Assembly (NCBI RefSeq): GCF_000186705.1
Contig: NZ_AEUE01000002.1
Coordinates: 248,001 to 312,000, forward strand
Length of the DNA: 64,000 nucleotides
Direction: 5' to 3'
DNA from: Citromicrobium sp. JLT1363
GTDB taxonomy: Bacteria; Pseudomonadota; Alphaproteobacteria; Sphingomonadales; Sphingomonadaceae
Shown here in pieces: positions 42,341-51,936 of this stretch (within the stretch, counting starts at the first letter, position 1; each line of letters starts with the position of its first letter). Position numbers and translations under genes: made by a program. The notes under the pieces were generated by a model that had not been told where the DNA came from, ran no database searches, and saw only the letters and a program-made list of their open reading frames with translations.

Positions 42341-43813
42341 CTACCGTCCCTTCAGTTCGTCCCCGCTGAGCGAGACCACGTGCAGCAGATTGGTGCTGCC
42401 CGGGGTGCCGAAGGGTACGCCTGCGAGCACGATCAGCTTGTTGCCCGCCTTACCGAAGCCATGGCGCAGCGCCATCCGCTTGCCCTTGCCGATCATCTCT
42501 TCGAAGGTCTCGATATCGCGGGTCACAACCGCATGCGCGCCCCACAGCAGGGCGACGCGCCGGGCAACGCCCTTTTGCGGGGTCAGCACCAGCATGGGCA
42601 CCGAAGGCCGCTCGCGCGCCACGCGCCGGGCGGTTGATCCGCTGAAGGTGAACACCGCGATGGCGCTGATGCTCACCGTTTCCGCAATGGTCGAACAGGC
42701 ATGGCTGAGCGCATCGGCAGTGGTCGGATCGGCCTTCGTTTCGAGGAAGGTCATCCGCTTGGCGTAGCTGCCGTCGCGTTCCACCTTGGTGACGATGCGG
42801 TCCATGATGGCGACCGCTTCTTCCGGCCATTCGCCCGCCGCGGTTTCGGCCGACAGCATTACCGCATCCGCACCGTCGTACACCGCGTTGGCCACGTCGG
42901 AGACTTCGGCGCGCGTGGGCGCCGGGCTCTCGATCATCGATTCGAGCATCTGGGTGGCGACGATCACCGGCTTGCCTGCCTGGCGCGTCATGTCGACGAT
43001 GCGCTTCTGCAGCGGGGGCACGTCTTCCGGGTCCAGCTCCACGCCCAGATCGCCGCGCGCGACCATGATGCCGTCGGACAGCTCCACGATCTCGGCCAGG
43101 CGGCGCACCGCGCTGGGCTTTTCGATCTTGGCGCACAGGGCGGGGATCATGCCGTCAGCCCCCTTGGTATGGGAACCCATCAGCTTGCGTGCCTCGGCCA
43201 CGTCCTCGGGCCGCTGGACGAAGCTCAAGGCGATCCAGTCCGCCCCCTGTTCGCAGGCAAAGGCCAGATCCTTGCGATCCTTGTCGGTCAGCGCGGGGAT
43301 CGGGATTTCCGCATCGGGCACGTTCACGCCCTTGCGATCGGAGATGACCCCGCCGACTTCGGCCGAACACAGGATCTTGTCCTTTTCCGCCTTGATGACC
43401 TTCAGCCGGATCTTGCCGTCGTTGATCAGCAGCCGCTGGCCCTTCTCCATCAATCCGAACAGTTCGGGGTGGGGCAGCTGGACGCGCGTTTCGTCGCCCG
43501 GTTCGGGATTGGTATCGAGCGTGAAGTGCCCCGAATGGCGGATTACCGCTTTGCCATCCTTGAAGGTGCCGACGCGCAGCTTGGGCCCCTGCAGGTCCGC
43601 CAGGATGGCGATGGGCCGGTCGAATTCTCCCTCCAGTTCGCGGATCGCGGCGATGGTCTGCGCATGAGTCGCGTGATCGCCGTGGCTCATGTTGACCCGG
43701 AAGGCATCGACGCCTGCCCTGAACAGCCGGCGGAGCATCTCCGGCTCGCGGCTGGCGGGGCCTATGGTGGCGAGGATTTTGACCTTACGGTTTCTTGGAT
43801 CGAGCTTGGGCAT
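42341..43813 (-). CDS. pyk: pyruvate kinase
   Basis: Protein of 490 residues. It contains KILATIGPASREPEMLRRLF at the N-terminus, NMSHGDH, the K-binding and PEP-site segments (AKIEKPSAV, VARGDLGVEL), the signature block IVATQMLESMIESP, and a C-terminal allosteric domain. It makes ATP and pyruvate from PEP and ADP. It is divergent from DUF1244–gapR, an order that recurs in sphingomonads (recalled). Confidence 0.97.
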   Translation of the reverse strand: MPKLDPRNRKVKILATIGPASREPEMLRRLFRAGVDAFRVNMSHGDHATHAQTIAAIRELEGEFDRPIAILADLQGPKLRVGTFKDGKAVIRHSGHFTLDTNPEPGDETRVQLPHPELFGLMEKGQRLLINDGKIRLKVIKAEKDKILCSAEVGGVISDRKGVNVPDAEIPIPALTDKDRKDLAFACEQGADWIALSFVQRPEDVAEARKLMGSHTKGADGMIPALCAKIEKPSAVRRLAEIVELSDGIMVARGDLGVELDPEDVPPLQKRIVDMTRQAGKPVIVATQMLESMIESPAPTRAEVSDVANAVYDGADAVMLSAETAAGEWPEEAVAIMDRIVTKVERDGSYAKRMTFLETKADPTTADALSHACSTIAETVSISAIAVFTFSGSTARRVARERPSVPMLVLTPQKGVARRVALLWGAHAVVTRDIETFEEMIGKGKRMALRHGFGKAGNKLIVLAGVPFGTPGSTNLLHVVSLSGDELKGR

Positions 43814-43868
43814 GGCTCAGCGCTATGGCAGGGCAATATTTCAGTACAAGAGCGAAAGGCCCCGAAAC

Positions 43869-44186
43869 ATGTCGCAATCCCAAGATCCGCTGGACCAACT
43901 GGACGATGCGGTGGCCGCCGCTGCCTTCCGCCGGCTGGTGCGCCATCTGCGGCATCGCCACGATGCGCAGAACATCGACCTGATGGGCCTCGCCGGCTTC
44001 TGCCGCAATTGCCTGGCGGACTGGATCCGCGATGCGGGCTATGAAGGCGACAAGGCTGCGGCGCGCGAGCTGATCCACGGCATGCCGGCCGAGGAATGGA
44101 AGGCGACGCGCCAGACCCCGGCGACGCAGGAGCAGATCGAGCGGATGGAAGCCAGCCTCAGGAAGAACGGCCCCGATCTGCGCTGA
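43869..44186 (+). CDS. DUF1244 (SMc04008-domain) family protein
   Basis: Protein of 105 residues starting [13 protein letters not shown]. The core [21 protein letters not shown] and [18 protein letters not shown] is characteristic of the DUF1244 family, with CxxC (CRNC) that might bind metal. Function unknown. It sits between pyk and gapR in an arrangement common among relatives. The frame is open upstream, but the family begins at this ATG. Confidence 0.9.
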   Translation: MSQSQDPLDQLDDAVAAAAFRRLVRHLRHRHDAQNIDLMGLAGFCRNCLADWIRDAGYEGDKAAARELIHGMPAEEWKATRQTPATQEQIERMEASLRKNGPDLR

Positions 44187-44301
44187 TTGCGGCGGCCGAT
44201 CCACAGGCTTGGGAAAACTCGGCCATGGCCTCGCCTTGCGCCGTGCGCCGCCGCCGCTATCCCGGCGCCGATTGATTCGTCCCCTCACCGGAGATTACCC
44301 C

Positions 44302-44538
44302 ATGGCCGAAGCCACCGACGACCGCCTGCGCCTGTTGATCGAGCGTATCGAACGCCTCGAGGAAGAGAAGAAGGGCATCGCCGACGATATCCGCGACGTC
44401 TATGCCGAGGCCAAGGCGGTCGGCTACGATCCCAAGATCATGCGCCAGGTCGTGCGCCTCAGGAAGATGAAGCCCGACGACCGCAGCGAGATGGAAACCA
44501 TCCTCGAAACCTACAAGGCGGCGCTGGGGCTGGGCTGA
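44302..44538 (+). CDS. gapR: GapR-family (DUF2312) nucleoid-associated protein
   Basis: Protein of 78 residues: [24 protein letters not shown] and [21 protein letters not shown] are typical DUF2312, the family of Caulobacter GapR. GapR forms a dimer-of-dimers clamp on overtwisted, AT-rich DNA ahead of polymerases and stimulates type II topoisomerases. The start at 44302 follows caccggagattacccc. Its length matches the family (about 80–90). Confidence 0.93.
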   Translation: MAEATDDRLRLLIERIERLEEEKKGIADDIRDVYAEAKAVGYDPKIMRQVVRLRKMKPDDRSEMETILETYKAALGLG

Positions 44539-44632
44539 CGCGCCCGGGCCAACGCCTGCAAAATTCGGAACCGGTCCGGTGCGGGGCGGCTTGAAGAGGG
44601 TGAAAGACCCCTCTTTTCAAGGACAAGCCCCC

Positions 44633-45508
44633 ATGACCGACCCGACCAGAACCGACACCGCCTTCGTCCCCGAAACCGCCGAAGAGCCCCGCATGCCGGG
44701 GCACGAAACGCAGCTGGACGACAAGCCGCAGTGGCAGCCGCGTTACCCCGGATCGGGGCGGCTCAAGGGCAAGACCGCGCTGGTGACCGGTGCCGACAGC
44801 GGTATCGGCCGCGCGGTCGCGGTGCTGTTCGCGCGCGAGGGTGCGAAGGTCGCCATCGCCTATCTGGAAGAGCATGACGATGCGCGCATCACGCGCGAGG
44901 CGTGCGAGGCCGAGGGCGCGCAGGTGCTGCTTTCCGCAGGCGATCTGGGCGACCCCGACCATTGCGAAGGGCTGGTGAAGGCGGTGGTCGACCGCTTCGG
45001 CGGGCTCGACGTGCTGGTCAACAATGCGGGCGAGCAGCATCCCGACAAGGAGGTGACCAGGATCACCGCGCAGCAGCTTCAGCGCACCTTCCAGACCAAT
45101 ATCTTCAGCCAGTTCTATCTGGTGCAGGCCGCGCGCCCGCACCTGAAGAAGGGCGCTGCGATCGTGAACTGTACCAGCGTGACGATGTACAAGGGCGCAC
45201 CCGAACTGCTCGATTACAGCGCTACCAAGGGCGCGATCACCGCCTTCACCCGCTCGCTGTCCGAAAACCTGATCGAAGACGGCATCCGCGTGAACGCGGT
45301 CGCGCCCGGCCCGATCTGGACCCCGCTCAACCCCATGGGCGGCGCGAGCGAGGAGAAGATGGAGCATTTCGGCGAGGGTACGCCGATGGGCCGCCCCGGC
45401 CAGCCCAACGAGGTCGCGCCCGCCTTCCTGTTCCTTGCCTGCGAGGATTCGTCCTATATGTCGGGCCAGGTACTGCACCCCAACGGAGGAATCATCGTCA
45501 ATGGCTAG
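44633..45508 (+). CDS. short-chain dehydrogenase/reductase (YghA/glucose-ribitol type)
   Basis: Protein of 291 residues. An N-terminal extension ([24 protein letters not shown]) typical of the YghA-like SDR group, then [12 protein letters not shown] (TGxxxGIG cofactor site), NNAGEQHP, catalytic Ser in CTSVT and YSATK (YxxxK). NAD(P)-dependent oxidoreductase; the substrate is unknown, and relatives are often induced by stress. Its last 8 bases overlap the next gene. Confidence 0.92.
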   Translation: MTDPTRTDTAFVPETAEEPRMPGHETQLDDKPQWQPRYPGSGRLKGKTALVTGADSGIGRAVAVLFAREGAKVAIAYLEEHDDARITREACEAEGAQVLLSAGDLGDPDHCEGLVKAVVDRFGGLDVLVNNAGEQHPDKEVTRITAQQLQRTFQTNIFSQFYLVQAARPHLKKGAAIVNCTSVTMYKGAPELLDYSATKGAITAFTRSLSENLIEDGIRVNAVAPGPIWTPLNPMGGASEEKMEHFGEGTPMGRPGQPNEVAPAFLFLACEDSSYMSGQVLHPNGGIIVNG

Positions 45509-45851
45509 CCCGTGGAAGACCGCCGAGACCGGCATCATCGTCACCACCACGCACGCGGTGGAAGGCCGCCCGGCGCAGGACTATCTCGGCATCGTGACCG
45601 GCGAGGCGATCATCGGCGCGAACATGTTCCGCGATCTTTTCGCCGGCATCCGCGACATCGTGGGCGGGCGCGCGGGCTCCTACGAAAAGGTGCTCAAGCA
45701 GGCGCGCCACGATGCGATCGAGGAGATGCAGGCCGAAGCGCAGAAGCTGGGGGCCAATGCCGTGGTCGGCGTCGATCTCGATTACGAAGTGATCGGCGAT
45801 ACCGGCTCGATGCTGATGGTGAGCGCAAGCGGTACGGCGGTGAAGCTTTAG
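45501..45851 (+). CDS. YbjQ/UPF0145-family protein
   Basis: Protein of 116 residues: [49 protein letters not shown] and [15 protein letters not shown] define the YbjQ (heavy-metal-binding domain) family, usually a pentameric ring of unknown physiological role. It starts 8 bases inside the end of the SDR gene, so it is coupled to it. Confidence 0.93.
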   Translation: MASPWKTAETGIIVTTTHAVEGRPAQDYLGIVTGEAIIGANMFRDLFAGIRDIVGGRAGSYEKVLKQARHDAIEEMQAEAQKLGANAVVGVDLDYEVIGDTGSMLMVSASGTAVKL

Positions 45852-45980
45852 AAGTCTCGCACTACGCGGAGAAGGGCCTGCGCACATGGCGTTGTCGTGC
45901 GCGCGCACCTTCGCTAGGGCAATCCGTCTGACCGGGCCCCACTCCGGGGCCCGCGAAAAGTATCACTTTCCGGGGTCAAA

Positions 45981-46727
45981 ATGGCAGGCCATTCCAAATT
46001 CAAGAACATCATGCACCGCAAGGGTGCGCAGGACAAAAAGCGGTCCAACCTGTTTTCCAAGCTCAGCCGCGAAATTACCGTGGCGGCGAAGATGGGCTTG
46101 CCCGATCCGGACATGAACCCGCGCCTGCGGCTCGCGGTCAACGCGGCCAAGGCGCAGTCCATGCCCAAGGACAATATCCAGCGCGCGATCGACAAGGCGT
46201 CAGCCAGCGATGGCGAGAATTACGAGGAAGTGCGCTACGAAGGCTACGGCCCGGGTGGCAGCGCGATCATCGTCGAGGCGCTGACCGACAACCGCAACCG
46301 CACCGCGACCAATATCCGCACGGCGTTCTCCAAGAACGGCGGTAACCTGGGCACCGAAGGCTCGGTCGCGCACGGGTTCGAACGGCTGGGCCTGATCGTC
46401 TATCCGGCCGATGCAGGCGACGAGGAAAAGGTCCTCGAAGCCGCGCTGGAAGCGGGGGCGGAAGACATCGCCAGCACCGATGACGGGCACGAGATCTGGA
46501 CCGCCGCGGAAGACCTCCACGCGGTGGCCGAGGCGCTGGAAAAGTCGCTCGGCGAAGCGGAAACCGTCAAGCTGGCGTGGAAGCCCAACCTCACCGTCGA
46601 CATGGACGAGGGCAACGCGGGCACGCTGCTCAAGCTGATCGACGCGCTGGACGATGACGACGACGTGCAGACCGTCTGGGGCAACTACGACATCTCCGAC
46701 GAAGTGATGGAGAAGCTGGACGCCTGA
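45981..46727 (+). CDS. YebC/PmpR-family protein
   Basis: Protein of 248 residues starting [21 protein letters not shown], with [17 protein letters not shown] and [19 protein letters not shown], the family signature. Members act as transcription regulators and, as shown for some, help ribosomes through polyproline stretches. It lies upstream of ruvC, a common order. A hairpin and REP-like repeats lie between. Confidence 0.97.
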   Translation: MAGHSKFKNIMHRKGAQDKKRSNLFSKLSREITVAAKMGLPDPDMNPRLRLAVNAAKAQSMPKDNIQRAIDKASASDGENYEEVRYEGYGPGGSAIIVEALTDNRNRTATNIRTAFSKNGGNLGTEGSVAHGFERLGLIVYPADAGDEEKVLEAALEAGAEDIASTDDGHEIWTAAEDLHAVAEALEKSLGEAETVKLAWKPNLTVDMDEGNAGTLLKLIDALDDDDDVQTVWGNYDISDEVMEKLDA

Positions 46728-46758
46728 GCTGGAAAGGGTGGTTTGCGCTGAAAAATGA

Positions 46759-46796
46759 CTTGTTCATGCAAGGCGACTGCATCGACCTTGAACAAG
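46759..46796 (+). repeat. hairpin after the yebC-like gene
   Basis: Outer arms cttgttca (46759–46766) and tgaacaag (46789–46796), with an inner tgca/tgca pair. There is no T-run, so it is not a classical intrinsic terminator. Confidence 0.5.
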
Positions 46797-46818
46797 CGCC
46801 GCCATGTTGGTTTCTCCG

Positions 46819-46906
46819 TCACCCTGAACTTGTTTCAGGGTCCAGCTCTCCGATGGCTCTGATCGCTCGGGATGCGGAATGGATGCTGGAACGAGTTCAG
46901 CATGAC
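46819..46906. repeat. REP-like repeat pair between yebC-like gene and ruvC
   Basis: accctgaacttgtttcaggg at 46821–46840 is itself palindromic, and gctggaacgagttcagcatg near 46885–46904 is a diverged inverted copy. This is a BIME-like pair, from a different sequence group than the element at 5018–5084. It ends 20 bases before the ruvC start. Confidence 0.6.
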
Positions 46907-46926
46907 CATCAGGCAAGGCGGGTTCC

Positions 46927-47394
46927 ATGACCATCATCCTCGGCCTCGATCCCTCGCTCTCCTGCACCGGCTGGGGCGTGATCCGCGCCGAGGGATCGCG
47001 GCTGAGCCATGTCGCCAACGGCCAGATCGCCACCCTGGCCAAGGCCCCGATGCCCGAGCGGCTTGCGAAGTTGCACCGCGAACTCGCTGCGGTGATCGCG
47101 CAGCACGCGCCCGAGCGGGCCGCCTGCGAAGAGGTGTTCGTCAACAAGAACCCGCAATCCACGCTGAAGCTGGCGCAGGCGCGCGGGGCGGTGCTGGCCG
47201 CTTGCGGTGCTGCGGGGCTGGCCGTGCGCGAACATGCCGCGCGCAGCGTGAAGAAGGCGGTGGTCGGCACTGGCGCCGCCGAGAAGGCGCAGGTTCAGGC
47301 GATGCTCAAGGTGCTGCTGCCGGGCGCGAAAATCGCTGGGGCCGACGCGGCGGATGCTCTCGCGGTGGCCATTGCCGACGCCCACGCGCGCTAG
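46927..47394 (+). CDS. ruvC: Holliday junction endonuclease RuvC
   Basis: Protein of 155 residues, slightly shorter than E. coli RuvC (173). The four acidic catalytic residues are in place: [13 protein letters not shown] (Asp7), [12 protein letters not shown] (Glu), and [13 protein letters not shown] (two Asp). It resolves four-way junctions made by RuvAB branch migration; ruvA and ruvB are not in the window. Confidence 0.96.
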   Translation: MTIILGLDPSLSCTGWGVIRAEGSRLSHVANGQIATLAKAPMPERLAKLHRELAAVIAQHAPERAACEEVFVNKNPQSTLKLAQARGAVLAACGAAGLAVREHAARSVKKAVVGTGAAEKAQVQAMLKVLLPGAKIAGADAADALAVAIADAHAR

Positions 47395-47502
47395 CCTGCG
47401 CCCCGCCCCCGCATCATTCGGGCGGGAACACGCGATTTCTCCGAGCGTAGACTATCCATCAACAGGCGAGACTGGTGGCCTCGCACAGACCGGAGACCCT
47501 CC

Positions 47503-47859
47503 ATGCGCATTCTTCCCGTATCCGCTCTTCTCGCAGGTGCCATCATGCTGGGCGGTTGCGCCTACGGTTATGGCGATGGCTACGGCTACGATGACGGGTA
47601 TGGCCCCGGTTACGGCGATGGCTATGGGGGCGGCTACGGCTATTCCTACCGCGACAACAATGATTTCGAGCGTGCGGCGGTGAACGCCTGCGGGCGCGAG
47701 GCCAGCCGGTATGGCCGCGTCCGGATCACCTACGCCGAAGAGCGCGAGCGGGGCCTGTACACGGTGCAGGGCCAGATCGAGATTCGCGATCCCCGGCGCG
47801 ACCAGTTCACCTGCGAATTCGGCGCGCGCGGCCAGATCGTCGATTTCCGCCTGGGCTGA
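47503..47859 (+). CDS. small Gly/Tyr/Asp-rich lipoprotein
   Basis: Protein of 118 residues. Lipobox MLGGC places the Cys at residue 19. A low-complexity stretch of repeated GYGDGYG-like units (about 20–48) precedes a compact domain (DFERAAVNACGREASRYGRV to DFRLG) with two Cys. This C-terminal unit recurs in small envelope proteins of sphingomonads (recalled). Function unknown. Confidence 0.8.
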   Translation: MRILPVSALLAGAIMLGGCAYGYGDGYGYDDGYGPGYGDGYGGGYGYSYRDNNDFERAAVNACGREASRYGRVRITYAEERERGLYTVQGQIEIRDPRRDQFTCEFGARGQIVDFRLG

Positions 47860-48049
47860 TTTCGGCCACCTTGCACGGCTGTCCTACCGGCCGGCATGGC
47901 GCTAGGGGTGGGCACGTGCCTCGCCCCGCGCCCTCTCGATCGATCGTCCCGCCGGATCGCTCCGGGCAAGGTGGTTTTTCGTCCCTTGTACACTGTGTCA
48001 GGTGTGTCAGGCTTCGTGCCTCTGCAATCCGCCCGGGACACGCGCACTG

Positions 48050-48364
48050 ATGTATCTCGTCGTCTTCCGCAGCCGCAAGCGCGCCGATCACGATGCGGCT
48101 GCCTATGCGCGCGACGCGCAGCGCATGGTCGAACTCGCCGGCGCGCAGCCCGGCTTCCTGGGGGTGAAGACCTACGCCGCGCAGGATGGCGAGACGGTGA
48201 CGATCTCGGAATGGGCGACGCGCGAAGCGGCCAGGGCGTGGCGCCGCCACCCGGACCATTCGGCCGTTCAGGGCGCGGGCAGGCAAGCCTATTATGCGCA
48301 ATACACGATGTTCACCTGCCCCGATCCGCAGGTGACGCAATACCCGCAGGACGAGGACGCATGA
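48050..48364 (+). CDS. antibiotic biosynthesis monooxygenase (ABM)-like domain protein
   Basis: Protein of 104 residues: MYLVVFRSRKRAD, then LAGAQPGFLGVKTYAA, VTISEWATREAARAWRRHPDHSAVQ. This is the ferredoxin-like ABM/DUF4188 fold with the GF..V and W...A..W..H landmarks. Enzymatic role uncertain; members range from quinol monooxygenases to heme oxygenases. It overlaps the next gene by ATGA. Confidence 0.82.
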   Translation: MYLVVFRSRKRADHDAAAYARDAQRMVELAGAQPGFLGVKTYAAQDGETVTISEWATREAARAWRRHPDHSAVQGAGRQAYYAQYTMFTCPDPQVTQYPQDEDA

Positions 48365-48708
48365 CCATCACGATCAACGGCATTCCCAATTGCGACACGG
48401 TGAAGAAAGCGCGCAAATGGCTGGGCGGGCAGGGGCTCGACCACACGTTCCGCGATTTCAAGAAGGATGCGCCGGGCGCGGACGAAATCGGTGGCTGGGC
48501 CGATGCCGCGGGCTGGGAGGTGCTGCTCAATAAGCGCGGCACCACGTTCCGCAAGCTGGACGATGCCGACAAGGCCGACCTGACGCGCGAAAAGGCGATT
48601 GCCTTGATGGTGCAACATCCAAGCCTGATCAAACGCCCGGTACTCGAACACGAAGCAGGACTGCTGGTCGGCTTCAACGAACCGGAATGGAAGGACACCT
48701 TGTGCTGA
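48361..48708 (+). CDS. ArsC/Spx-family (YffB-like) reductase homologue
   Basis: Protein of 115 residues: ITINGIPNCDTVKKARKWL with a single active-site Cys, FRDFKKDAP, NKRGTTFRKLDD, and PSLIKRPVLEH. This matches the YffB branch of the ArsC/Spx thioredoxin-fold family, which usually does not reduce arsenate efficiently. It is coupled to the ABM gene (ATGA) and its end overlaps the GDPD start. Confidence 0.9.
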   Translation: MTITINGIPNCDTVKKARKWLGGQGLDHTFRDFKKDAPGADEIGGWADAAGWEVLLNKRGTTFRKLDDADKADLTREKAIALMVQHPSLIKRPVLEHEAGLLVGFNEPEWKDTLC

Positions 48709-49754
48709 AATGGCTTACGGCGGCTGCAATCGCCCTGTCACCACTCGCTGTCAGTGCGCAGCCCATGGCTGATCTGAAACCCGTCAACGCCGATGGCGAC
48801 ATGCTGGTGATCGCGCATCGCGGCGCTTCGGGCGAGCGGCCCGAGCACACGCTGGCCAGTTACGAACGCGCGATCGATCAGGGCGCGGACTATATCGAGC
48901 CCGATCTGGTGGTGACGAAGGACCTGGTGCTGGTCGCCCGGCACGAGAACGAGATCGGCGAGACGACCGATGTTGCCGACCGGCCCGAATTCGCGGACCG
49001 GCGCAAGACCAAGACCATCGAGGGCCAGCTCATCAATGGCTGGTTCGCGGAGGACTTCACGCTGGCCGAACTGCGCACCCTGCGCGCGAAGGAACGGATG
49101 CCGGCGCTGCGTCCGGGCAACACCGCCTACGACGGACTCTACCAGGTGCCGACCTTCGCGGAGATCGTCGCGCTGAAACGCGCGAAGGAAGCGGAAACGG
49201 GCCGCCGGATCGGCATCTATCCCGAACTCAAGCACCCGACCTGGCTGTTGCAGGAGACCGGGATCGACACGGTCGACCTGCTGGTGCGCCAGCTGCGCGA
49301 GGAAGGGTTGGACGGGGCCGATGCCGATGTGTTCGTGCAGATCTTCGAGGTCGGGCCGCTGCAGCGGATCGATGCGATGATCGACGTGCCGCTGATCCTG
49401 CTGATCCGCCCCGAAGGTGGCCCCTACGACGAGCCGGGCATGACCTGGGCCGGCATGATGACGCCCATCGGGCTGTCCGAGGTGGCGGAGTATGCCGACG
49501 GGATCGGCCCGTGGATGGGCCATGTGCTGAACGACGACGGCACGCCGAGCGATCTGGTGCGCGATGCGCATGCGGCGGGGCTACAGGTCCACCCGTGGAC
49601 CGTGCGCAAGGAAAACGTCTTCCTGCCCCCCTCGCTCCGCTCCGACGCGAGCGAGAACGGCGTGGGCAACATGATCGGGCTGGTAAAGCTGCTCGAGGCG
49701 GCGGGAGTGGATGGCTACTTCACCGACGATCCGGGGCTGGTGCGAGGAGAGTAG
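48702..49754 (+). CDS. periplasmic glycerophosphodiester phosphodiesterase
   Basis: About 350 residues. The GTG at 48702 follows ggaagga by 6 bases and gives a clean Sec signal (LKWLTAAAIALSPLAVSAQP); an ATG at 48687 would also read but overlaps the ArsC-like gene by 22 bases. GDPD motifs: IAHRGASGERPEHTLASY (catalytic His and Arg), YIEPDLVVTKD, the second His in ARHENE, YPELKHP and GYFTDDP. GlpQ type, hydrolysing glycerophosphodiesters from membrane lipid turnover. It ends directly against the convergent ubiG gene with no gap. Confidence 0.92.
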   Translation: MLKWLTAAAIALSPLAVSAQPMADLKPVNADGDMLVIAHRGASGERPEHTLASYERAIDQGADYIEPDLVVTKDLVLVARHENEIGETTDVADRPEFADRRKTKTIEGQLINGWFAEDFTLAELRTLRAKERMPALRPGNTAYDGLYQVPTFAEIVALKRAKEAETGRRIGIYPELKHPTWLLQETGIDTVDLLVRQLREEGLDGADADVFVQIFEVGPLQRIDAMIDVPLILLIRPEGGPYDEPGMTWAGMMTPIGLSEVAEYADGIGPWMGHVLNDDGTPSDLVRDAHAAGLQVHPWTVRKENVFLPPSLRSDASENGVGNMIGLVKLLEAAGVDGYFTDDPGLVRGE

Positions 49755-50483
49755 TCAGGTACGGCGCGCCGCCAGGATGTAGTTGAGGCTCGTATCGTCA
49801 GACAGATGCAGCCCCTTTCCGGGTCGCCAGGCAATGCCCTGCGTCGCGGTGACGGTGAGGCCCGCAGCGCCAAGCAGATCGTCAAGCTCCTCGGGCGTGA
49901 CGAAGTCGTCCCAGTGGTGCGTGCCCCTGGGCACCGCGCCCACGGCCTCTGCCGCGCCGACGAGCAGCGCGCGGCTGGCGAAAGTCCGGTTGGGCGTGGA
50001 GAGGATCAGGAGACCGCCATCGGCCAGCTTGCCTGCCAGAGCCGCGATAAAGGCGGGCTTGTCCGCCACATGCTCGATCACCTCCATGCAGGTGACGAGG
50101 TCGAAACTGCCGAGGTCCAGCGCGCCGATCTCGCCCGCCATGTAGCGGATATCGAGCCCGGCAGCCTCGGCATGCGTGGCGGCGGCGGCCGCATTCTCGG
50201 GCGCGGCATCGACGCCGGTCACCTCCGCGCCGAGCCGTGCCAGCGGCTCGCACAACAGGCCCGCGCCGCAGCCGACATCCAGCGCGCTCTTGCCTGCAAG
50301 CGGGCTCGCGCTCCGGATATCGCCGCCCCAGTGCCGGTCGATCGCGTCGCGAATGAAGCCAAGCCGGACCGGGTTGAGCCGGTGGAGCATGGCGGACGAA
50401 CCTTTCGGGTCCCACCAGTCTGCTGCCAGCGCTCCGAAGTGACTGGCCTCTTCGGGACGGATGGTTGCTGTTGCATCGCTCAT
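49755..50483 (-). CDS. ubiG: ubiquinone biosynthesis O-methyltransferase UbiG
   Basis: Protein of 242 residues. EEASHFGALAADWWDPKGSSAMLHRLNPVRL is the UbiG N-terminal signature, followed by the SAM-binding LDVGCGAGLL, TGVDAAPEN, and GGLLILSTPNRT. It performs both O-methylations of the quinone ring. It starts 53 bases from the divergent lysC start. Confidence 0.96.
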   Translation of the reverse strand: MSDATATIRPEEASHFGALAADWWDPKGSSAMLHRLNPVRLGFIRDAIDRHWGGDIRSASPLAGKSALDVGCGAGLLCEPLARLGAEVTGVDAAPENAAAAATHAEAAGLDIRYMAGEIGALDLGSFDLVTCMEVIEHVADKPAFIAALAGKLADGGLLILSTPNRTFASRALLVGAAEAVGAVPRGTHHWDDFVTPEELDDLLGAAGLTVTATQGIAWRPGKGLHLSDDTSLNYILAARRT

Positions 50484-50536
50484 CCCCGCTCCCTAACACC
50501 GCGCCCGAAAAGGCACCAGCAAGGAGAGCTTACGCC

Positions 50537-51814
50537 TTGGCGCGGATCGTGATGAAATTCGGCGGCACGTCGATGGCCGGGACCGAGCGTATTCGCCGGG
50601 TCGCGCAGATCGTGCGCAAGCAGGCTGCAGGCGGTAACGAGGTTGCGGTGGTCGTCTCCGCGATGGCGGGCGAGACGGACCGGCTGGTCAACTTCGCGCG
50701 CGAGGCGCACGCGCTCTACGATCCGGCGGAATACGACGTGGTGGTCGCCAGCGGTGAACAGGTCACCTCCGGCCTGCTGGCGCTGACGCTGCAATCGCTG
50801 GGGCAGAAGGCGCGCAGCTGGCTCGGCTGGCAGCTGCCCGTGCGCACGATCGAGGCACATGCCAAGGCGCGCGTCGATGCGATCGACTCCGAAGCGCTGC
50901 TCGCCAGCATGGCCGACGGCACCATCGCCGTCATTCCCGGCTTCCAGGGGCTGGGCGCGGATGGCCGCATCACCACCATGGGGCGCGGTGGATCGGACAC
51001 CAGCGCGGTCGCGGTGGCGGCAGCGGTGAAGGCCGACCGGTGCGACATCTACACCGATGTCGACGGGGTCTACACCACCGATCCGCGCATCGTCGCCAAG
51101 GCGCGCAAGCTGAAGGCGGTGACCTACGAGGAAATGCTCGAACTCGCCTCCGTCGGCGCGAAGGTTTTGCAGACCCGCTCTGTCAGCCTCGCGATGAAGG
51201 AAGGCGTACGCATACAGGTGCTCTCCAGCTTCGTGGACGATGATGCGACCCCGGCAGACGATCTGCCGGGCACGCTGATCGTCTCCGAGGAAGAAATGGA
51301 GCGGATGGTCGAAGAGGGAAAGATGGAACGCAAACTCGTTACCGGCATCGCGCACGACAAGAACGAAGCCAAGATCATCCTGACGCGCGTGCCCGACAAG
51401 CCGGGCGCGGTGGCGGAGATTTTCAGCCCGCTGGCCGAAGCGTCGATCAATGTCGACATGATCATCCAGAACGTCGGGAGAGACAAGGGCGAGACCGATG
51501 TGACCTTCACGATCCCGCAGGCGGATCTCGCGCGCGCGCAGGCCCTGCTGGAGGACAAGCGCGAGGCGATCGGCTACAACCGCATCATCACCGACAGCCA
51601 TGTGGCGAAGATCAGCGTCGTGGGCGTCGGCATGAAGAGCCACGCGGGCGTGGCGAGCGACATGTTCCGCGCGCTGGCCGAACGCGGGATCAACATCCAG
51701 GCGATCACCACCTCCGAGATCAAGGTTTCAGTGATGATCGACGAGGATGAGACCGAGCTGGCGGTGCGCGTGCTGCACACGGCTTACGGGCTGGACGCGG
51801 AAGACGCTGCGTGA
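50537..51814 (+). CDS. lysC: aspartate kinase, TTG start
   Basis: About 425 residues. The TTG at 50537 follows aaggaga by 9 bases and gives LARIVMKFGGTSMAG; the alternative ATG at 50552 leaves only MKFGGTS. The kinase domain has VASGEQVTSGLLAL and TTMGRGGSDTSAVA; two C-terminal ACT domains (from about residue 270; SINVDMIIQNV and VGVGMKSHAGVASDMF) bind lysine or threonine as feedback regulators. It begins the Asp-derived amino-acid pathway. It is coupled to a 41-residue membrane ORF and then purT. Confidence 0.95.
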   Translation: MARIVMKFGGTSMAGTERIRRVAQIVRKQAAGGNEVAVVVSAMAGETDRLVNFAREAHALYDPAEYDVVVASGEQVTSGLLALTLQSLGQKARSWLGWQLPVRTIEAHAKARVDAIDSEALLASMADGTIAVIPGFQGLGADGRITTMGRGGSDTSAVAVAAAVKADRCDIYTDVDGVYTTDPRIVAKARKLKAVTYEEMLELASVGAKVLQTRSVSLAMKEGVRIQVLSSFVDDDATPADDLPGTLIVSEEEMERMVEEGKMERKLVTGIAHDKNEAKIILTRVPDKPGAVAEIFSPLAEASINVDMIIQNVGRDKGETDVTFTIPQADLARAQALLEDKREAIGYNRIITDSHVAKISVVGVGMKSHAGVASDMFRALAERGINIQAITTSEIKVSVMIDEDETELAVRVLHTAYGLDAEDAA

Positions 51815-51936
51815 GCGACAGGACGAAACGGACCGTCGGCATCGTGGCGCTGGTGATCGCGCTGCCGCTGGTGCTCTGGATCGTATATAATGCCGGTTTC
51901 TGGGTGGGCGAGATGGGCACCCGGACCACTCCGTGA
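51811..51936 (+). CDS. 41-residue single-pass membrane microprotein between lysC and purT
   Basis: A GTG at 51811 overlaps the lysC stop (GTGA), and its TGA at 51934–51936 overlaps the purT GTG start in the same way. The protein is MSDRTKRTVGIVALVIAL, then PLVLWIVYNAGFWVGEMG and a short polar end. Basic N-terminal residues and one hydrophobic helix predict an inner-membrane protein with a cytoplasmic N-terminus. Precise overlap on both sides supports real translation. Function unknown; an alternative is a purely coupling ORF. Confidence 0.65.
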   Translation: MSDRTKRTVGIVALVIALPLVLWIVYNAGFWVGEMGTRTTP

